Source of the DNA: an uncultured Loktanella sp.
GTDB taxonomy: Bacteria > Pseudomonadota > Alphaproteobacteria > Rhodobacterales > Rhodobacteraceae
Direction: 5' to 3'
Assembly (NCBI GenBank): GCA_913061335.1
Contig: CAJXTP010000026.1
Location: 1 to 20,353 of the forward strand
Length of the DNA stretch: 20,353 nt
Shown: in pieces, positions 17,801-20,353 of the stretch
How positions within the stretch are numbered: the stretch's first letter is position 1
Layout: each line of letters starts with the position of its first letter
Program-made: the position numbers and the translations under genes
The notes under the pieces: model-generated
What the model was told of the DNA's origin: nothing
The model's input: the letters and a program-made list of their open reading frames with translations, nothing else
Database searches by the model: none

Positions 17801-19037
17801 CCTGCATGGTAACCGTAACCGTGATCGATACGGACGCCGAAAACACACCGGATTCAATGCTAACGCCGGCCTCAAGTTGAAAACCGATACCTAAGGCAAG
17901 GATCGGATTGAATTGCACAGTCGGGTTCGCACCTGGGTTATTGCCACTGCGCAACTTGGCAAAATAAAACCCGACCCACCCCGTGAGGATATCCCAACTG
18001 ATGCCAATTGAATTCTTTCCGACAGGCCAACCCACATTGATCCGAAAATCCCCATTGGTATAAACCCACAGCGAAAATCCCGGTAGAACGAGGACAAAGC
18101 CGCTCATTGGAATTCGTCGCATGGCGGTCGGCAAATCAACGGCGGCGTAATAGACCCCGAGATTGGGACCTATCTTCTGATATAGAATTTCGAAACGTAG
18201 GCCTGACAAAAAGGTCGGCGGTTTATCACCAACTTTAATCTCGAGCCCATACATCGATGGGTCGTTGAACAAGACTTTGATATTGAACGCCTTGATTGAA
18301 ATATCGGCAGCTATAAACCAGCCCAGCTTGGGATCGTAATAATTTTGGGCCAGATCCGTCAGCACTGCTTCAGGATCGTCCATCGAGAAAATCTTTTCGA
18401 TGTTGTCGAATATTTCGGTCAGTGGGTCTTCGCTATTGGTGTTTAAGATCGGCGGCGGACCGATACGTTGTCCGAGCCCAAGGTAATGGATTTGGAGCGT
18501 TGGGCTGCTTTTTTGGGCTGGGAGCGGGAACGGATAATCAACGACTTTCTGTACCTCCCCCTTGGCTCCATCACCCTTAGTCGTGGGCATGGTCACAGCG
18601 GCGGAAATGCCTAGTCCGCTATCCTTATTATAACCGACCATAATGGCATCAACGGTAAAATCAGGCTCAACAGAAACCGTGATCCCTCCAATTTCAGAGG
18701 TACCCCCGATCTTAATTGGAGTCGCAAAGCTAAGCTGAAAATGCATGCTCGACCCATTTTCACCGTTTGGCTCTAACCAAATCGACGGGTAAAGTTCGGC
18801 ATTTGTGAACACATCCCACGGACCCTCAGGGATATCAGGTAAATCGATATCCAGCGGGTCGGCTTTGAGGGCATTGCGAATAAGGTCCCAAATTTCGTGG
18901 AACGAAAAACTTTCAAGTGACGCAATGGTGAAGGACACTGGCCCGCTGAACGCCTTCAAATCAGCCTTAAGGCGCAACCCGCCTACAGACAGGTTGGTTG
19001 TCGCCGTGACGCTGATTTTGCTGCCTTCGTCTGCCAA
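11865..19037 (-). CDS. Giant 2390-residue beta-rich protein of unknown function
   Basis: I do not recognise a characterised family with confidence. The start is a TTG at 19037 (the only start codon before an upstream in-frame TGA) with GGAGAAG just ahead. No signal peptide, membrane helix, cell-wall anchor or catalytic motif is seen, and there are only about six cysteines. Visible layout: 1-515 is alternating polar/hydrophobic strands rich in Val, Ile, Ser and aromatics (for example GLGISAAVTMP, FSASVSITVTVTMQG, VKVVFFTVHFSF-like runs); 515-595 is an Ala/Pro-rich linker; 595-850 mixed; 850-1430 beta-sandwich-like, with FLRLIWEVSVVNATGFYLFYR near 1153-1173; 1440-1590 and 1720-1830 helical; 1960-2110 helical; 2110-2390 beta, ending GWWVDA. 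Isolated D-x-D/N-G turns occur (418-423, 1094-1099). The N-terminal quarter is loosely reminiscent of large DUF6603-type proteins, a memory-based guess. It is the last gene of a minus-strand operon. Confidence 0.85.
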   Translation of the reverse strand: MADEGSKISVTATTNLSVGGLRLKADLKAFSGPVSFTIASLESFSFHEIWDLIRNALKADPLDIDLPDIPEGPWDVFTNAELYPSIWLEPNGENGSSMHFQLSFATPIKIGGTSEIGGITVSVEPDFTVDAIMVGYNKDSGLGISAAVTMPTTKGDGAKGEVQKVVDYPFPLPAQKSSPTLQIHYLGLGQRIGPPPILNTNSEDPLTEIFDNIEKIFSMDDPEAVLTDLAQNYYDPKLGWFIAADISIKAFNIKVLFNDPSMYGLEIKVGDKPPTFLSGLRFEILYQKIGPNLGVYYAAVDLPTAMRRIPMSGFVLVLPGFSLWVYTNGDFRINVGWPVGKNSIGISWDILTGWVGFYFAKLRSGNNPGANPTVQFNPILALGIGFQLEAGVSIESGVFSASVSITVTVTMQGLLAWLDKDGNSVAKAPDAYWFAGTFEVQVLIKGAVDFAIIKASVTISFSFRAEIAVENGYGTELLINAAVTARASIKVVFFTVHFSFHTTISHKVTLTTGAAGVASVNGPQQAGLNGIISASNPKERMLTDQLNAPRKAYAEINVAARAPMMPPARLAPELRDPNIQMMRSTPVPDHVTVNVKFALQGTAIYGKTVEKNQFGTVGLLLLSGRDLNSKADADTRTDFEDLVARMVCWMLDMPAAQPQPNTAHFSDRLETLLVYLKSLDAMDFAVQVKAFFAQNVTFKVTGVDGAVEPDPEDKNKIWTVLPMFDVVTMTTNGVARNFQTYQPIPDNYAQAVDLYFDGLSLFGDKPDAGYDTRALQPEAVKTMGGFLFSDFYLMLSQHVITALHADSLVFEKADKPPVDDQTELDDLLDNFDYASSSGFVSRALLGGQQLPDPALVPNPVTSGNVHNVPTGAIFALSGQQIPVAATGAVQTASATLTFSAGIVDAPTWIELVDGADNVPLTATLPLPDAVPPMPVPAWSGVGLTPDPGDVAPASDAGNIAFSVLDPLADVDMRLSTRSQSVWTDTADKKRAIVQLPTPLLALAGQQDDLTVKLAIAQDPSADTPVVVVDGQAGLIFDLPISQVSTGRPTATQDTQTSGVSANLYQVWATDDVSRERLRQVIEGSGTANISLLYLDKDGKEMCSDALDPGVLLTRTNLSTVNQAKEVSSRMRALTATPNADPAFANLDADPMGFLRLIWEVSVVNATGFYLFYRTTDGEGLPARLFAQTATVDNPDAAPDDSPDAVPIDGTNGQVATIRVLVTFDDAPVASVPLTGAANCVVADALVNKPVSIEIFTGAGAAPSWHSRLTAGELGFELEWKNQNTAEPKIGEIHPATLYQLLQFNVQNLSGETGEIWSLPLSPVQDTSSDSEGGTPDLTATAGPQYYRQAFEAYRFLDAQRATVDAENVYALAGAQVGLKYRLTDLFGNALPAQAQATATGVYHDPLFNVTQWPMVQGSHYFTPPIDSAADQALLVVCLEFDTLGLDAIAAQTVESSGANAVTQLQALARKYTLISNQLKDPGTTHELTSSLLSGGLDVAQKLTDFADRIENLIALHIKGVAFVDANGDVEPLRLSLQVPVPFSTIRTLPDNIMTVTTSITAERSAHLADALAAKLPEAVQSTADIMPRRGDAFPDYTKPRTADMLCPIEPDTDPGKSSLIVYAQNFEAAFRDFNGQGGMMKLSERAGLVADAQSDEVRTLWVVRFAGDDAAGAGIRVTYDKDQITYFAIPPLNIEPVSRDVDGVNHNGVDMDQWSRNTLGAMDQLFAPELNVAIAQLADVLGPLQDDGVVIGLTSDVLTQAKRDIAGAMSRTLQLILEPSPAGDQVGAAAQLEQAMLSRLSSAYEISTVLQAPAAVTVHDADGPVTPTGSRPPELVGRVGPPLAGTQRENAPKVYDLSGGRLNANTGNQWSTVMVTVTDQGAQRSLDLPLEFDITALQHDFEASEEFDGYTPSSWLSFVLPQDGRPEDDTARNVLNVPISLDPIEIPIPLPFEPTAPSLTKQTAIGSTMTWTPGDSLTALIEDALNWKYATGFKAPLEAQDQLFLDAIFGTGDVAVHTNGAANVNPVNFNLFDAMARFQKGWTVFASAIPFVIATAQSTTADKDARETAAKQIAAITMLAYGVSQAWLNPPREERSLDLEPEVIHYKFQMEFDRDIPGCLQMSLAGWTLDDAKQVAKPARWPTIYFTPQTGDNDLPKWEVDGVHAEQQQVGDQTWWVVKQTVDAAIVPAHFNFEWDNLKLSERQLGRLQTWVRRNADLVDKRYTSAAFIYETDAVSFASPGVPLINRENLAPVTPDAESTLYSVIVSLLSPLNFGGVELAPYIRLLGEFRYDLVTPTGGDNIPLQASFPLILQPNLELDDLDMSPKIAAKSIAAALINRRAGFIGRGGNVYLDLSITLFGSEEGQQIPLINIAPLSLDVSNVPEGWWVDA

Positions 19038-19106
19038 TGTACTTCTCCAGTTGTGTCAGTTTCCTTGAAAATGCCAAGGAACGAAATTGATCAGCGCGAT
19101 CTGGAC

Positions 19107-19580
19107 CTATGGCTCGACGTCAGGTGCGCCAAGACGGGTCACGCCAAAACCAAGCGATTCAATTTCCAAGACGCCAAATATTTTGTTCGGTGGCGCATCG
19201 CCCGAAGCCGTGACCTTCAACAGAATGGCAATCTCGAACAGGCCAGTTCCTGTGTTGATGTTCAATACCTCTACGATCAACGACATGTCCCAAAACGTTT
19301 TCAGAATTGCCTTTATGGATGCGATAGGAATTTCGTCGATCGACGCCTTGATTTGCGCCACAGGGATATTGGCGCCCTCAAATTCTTCGTTGATCCAGTC
19401 CAACAAATTCTCTGGTGTTCCAAATTCAATTGACTCCGCCAAGGAAAACTTAAAGCCCTCTTTCGCGATCTGCGTAATGTCCTGACTAGACACTTTAACA
19501 ACTTGTTTTCCAATAATAAAAGACGCGCCTACGGAAACACTAGTTGTTGCCTTGGGTGGGACCGTTACATCATCTGACAT
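19107..19580 (-). CDS. 157-residue protein of unknown function, similar in layout to the giant's N-terminus
   Basis: Start ATG at 19580 with an AAGGAGA ribosome-binding site 6 nt upstream; stop TAG 69 nt before the giant gene. The protein opens with a strand-like segment (TTSVSVGASFIIG), has a helical stretch (AESIEFGTPENLLDWINEEF, about 48-67; SIKAILKTFW, about 88-97), then two long amphipathic strands (SLIVEVLNINTGTGLFEIAILLKV) and a final strand LGFGVTRLG. No signal peptide, membrane segment, cysteine or catalytic motif is seen. The order strand, short helix headed by a turn, then strand pair resembles residues 8-140 of the giant protein, suggesting a shared domain. I infer that it is a partner or structural subunit of the giant; no function can be assigned. 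Confidence 0.85.
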   Translation of the reverse strand: MSDDVTVPPKATTSVSVGASFIIGKQVVKVSSQDITQIAKEGFKFSLAESIEFGTPENLLDWINEEFEGANIPVAQIKASIDEIPIASIKAILKTFWDMSLIVEVLNINTGTGLFEIAILLKVTASGDAPPNKIFGVLEIESLGFGVTRLGAPDVEP

Positions 19581-19600
19581 GATATTCTCCTTGGTTAAAA

Positions 19601-19879
19601 TTAAGTTTGAGGGGTGTCATGCGCTGTAGGAGCGGCACCGTCGGTGATCAAAATATGTGCTTCAACGATTTGCACTTTGCCGCCTGCAATGGGTAAAATG
19701 ATCGGGTTTGGCAGGCTGACATCAACGGTGCTGGGTGGTGACGTTCCATCGATCCAACCCTTGACGGATGACGACCAAAGGCTGGTCAATGCCGCGGTCA
19801 CGCTGCTCAATGGCAGCACGGGCAAAATCAACGAGAGCGTTTTGTTGAGGTACTTCATCAGATCATTGACGGTACTCAT
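19601..19879 (-). CDS. 92-residue protein of unknown function
   Basis: Start ATG at 19879 overlaps the stop codon of the upstream gene in an ATGA arrangement and has an AAGGGGGAAAG ribosome-binding site, so it is translationally coupled; the stop is 20 nt before the 157-residue protein's start. The first 40 residues look helical and moderately hydrophobic (DLMKYLNKTLSLILPVLPL, then VTAALTSLWSSSVKGWIDG). The second half has strand-like segments (VDVSLPNPIILPIAGGKVQIVEAHILITDG) and a flexible tail. It is too short and too weakly hydrophobic to call a membrane protein or signal peptide. Unrecognised; probably a small subunit or chaperone for its operon neighbours. Confidence 0.75.
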   Translation of the reverse strand: MSTVNDLMKYLNKTLSLILPVLPLSSVTAALTSLWSSSVKGWIDGTSPPSTVDVSLPNPIILPIAGGKVQIVEAHILITDGAAPTAHDTPQT

Positions 19880-20310
19880 ACGCTTTCCCCCTTGGGTTTG
19901 TCGGTCGTCGCAGATAGCAGCCAGCCGATGCTGCTGGCATCCGTGACCTTTTCTTTCGCATCTGCGGCATTACCCGAAAATAACAAGAAATCGATCAGAA
20001 CGCCGGGCGGCAGGCCATAGCCGAAGACCGCCAATTGCACGTTGTCAAATGACAGTGCATACACCGCGCTGCCGTCCTCCAAGTCGACTTTCAACAAGTT
20101 GGCACCTTGGAATTTCGTGGAGATAAACCCCTGAAGGTCGAACCCCTGATATCCAGCCGACAACGACGGCAGCGCGATCATGACGCATGCGGCATCATTG
20201 TCAGGTACGGTGGGCGATGGCCCCCAACCAAGAATGAGCGATGCGGCCAACCCAGCATGGGCGCCCGAAAGCTCCCCCAAAGATCCCAATGAGATATTAT
20301 AGTTTAGCCC
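19876..20310 (-). CDS. Beta-rich protein of unknown function, 5' end missing at contig edge
   Basis: The genomic part gives about 144 residues, from LNYNISLGSLGELSG to the TGA at 19876-19878. The apparent start (codons translating as MYKRQ, from 20325) lies inside sequencing adapter and is false, so the true N-terminus and total length are unknown. The sequence has amphipathic strand segments (AGLAASLILGWG, VYALSFDNVQLAVFGYGLPPGVLIDFLLF) like those in the giant protein, and a charged C-terminal tail. No catalytic motif is seen. It overlaps the 92-residue gene by four bases and is the most upstream visible member of the operon. It may be the C-terminus of another large protein. Confidence 0.8.
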   Translation of the reverse strand, partial: GLNYNISLGSLGELSGAHAGLAASLILGWGPSPTVPDNDAACVMIALPSLSAGYQGFDLQGFISTKFQGANLLKVDLEDGSAVYALSFDNVQLAVFGYGLPPGVLIDFLLFSGNAADAKEKVTDASSIGWLLSATTDKPKGESV

Positions 20311-20353
20311 CTGTCTCTTATACACATCTGACGCTGCCGACGAATAGAGAGGT
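20311..20353. other. Nextera (Tn5) sequencing-adapter contamination at contig end
   Basis: Bases 20311-20329 are CTGTCTCTTATACACATCT, the reverse complement of the Tn5 mosaic end used in Nextera libraries. Bases 20330-20343 (GACGCTGCCGACGA) match the reverse complement of the i5-side read-1 adapter. Bases 20344-20351 (ATAGAGAG) match the reverse complement of index S502 (CTCTCTAT) as I recall it, and the final GT would begin the P5 segment. The stretch is an assembly artefact, not genome sequence or a biological Tn5. Confidence 0.97.

Noticed and set aside
12468..18097. Many medium-length plus-strand ORFs opposite the giant gene
   Set aside because: They are shadows of a single intact 2390-codon frame, with atypical compositions and no ribosome-binding sites.
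20311..20329. Tn5 mosaic end as a real transposon end
   Set aside because: It continues directly into Nextera adapter and apparent index sequence at the contig edge, so it is a library artefact.
1..20353. CRISPR arrays, tRNA or rRNA genes, complete insertion sequences
   Set aside because: No regularly spaced repeats, cloverleaf-like sequences or transposase genes were seen on reading either strand.

Overview
The window reads as a draft or metagenomic contig from an alphaproteobacterium, most likely a marine Rhodobacteraceae (roseobacter-type) organism. This is inferred from the housekeeping enolase, the tripartite TRAP transporter with a Tat-exported binding protein, the nearby IclR regulator, GMC and DAO-type flavoenzymes, and a moderately GC-rich coding style. 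No rRNA, tRNA, CRISPR array, complete insertion sequence or prophage was seen. The last 43 bases (20311-20353) are not genomic: they match an Illumina Nextera transposase adapter with what looks like an index.

Region 1 (1-2281) holds the 3' end of eno (+), a convergent FAD-dependent DAO-family oxidoreductase (-) behind a shared stem-loop terminator, and a divergent small cupin_5/DUF985 protein (+).

Region 2 (2278-8177) is a catabolic uptake module. Reading on the minus strand from 6470: a Tat-exported TRAP substrate-binding protein (DctP type), a strong stem-loop, DctQ, DctM (stop and start codons overlap by 1 nt) and an IclR-family regulator 15 nt further on. Divergent from dctP is a GMC-family FAD oxidoreductase (+). 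A 25-bp near-perfect palindrome lies between the two divergent genes and is the obvious candidate IclR operator. The layout suggests import of an unidentified organic acid or alcohol-derived compound, oxidation by the GMC enzyme, and local control by IclR.

Region 3 (8178-9239) is about 1 kb, A/T-richer, with no confident gene. It has one protein-like but poorly started minus-strand ORF (possible remnant) and several small inverted repeats.

Region 4 (9240-11809) is a tightly coupled protease pair: a subtilisin-family (S8) enzyme without a visible signal peptide, then one base later a secreted trypsin-like (S1) zymogen with intact triad, S1 pocket Asp and three canonical disulfides. A perfect 14-bp GC-rich terminator follows.

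Region 5 (11865-20310, minus) is the most unusual part. Four genes lie in one apparent operon: a 5'-truncated beta-rich protein, a 92-aa protein (ATGA overlap), a 157-aa protein and a 2390-aa giant. None has a clear signal peptide, membrane anchor or recognised catalytic motif. The giant's N-terminal quarter is built of amphipathic beta strands, and its opening resembles the 157-aa neighbour in layout, suggesting a multi-component beta-rich assembly of unknown function. It is the best candidate for an undescribed system here. The operon continues beyond the contig end.
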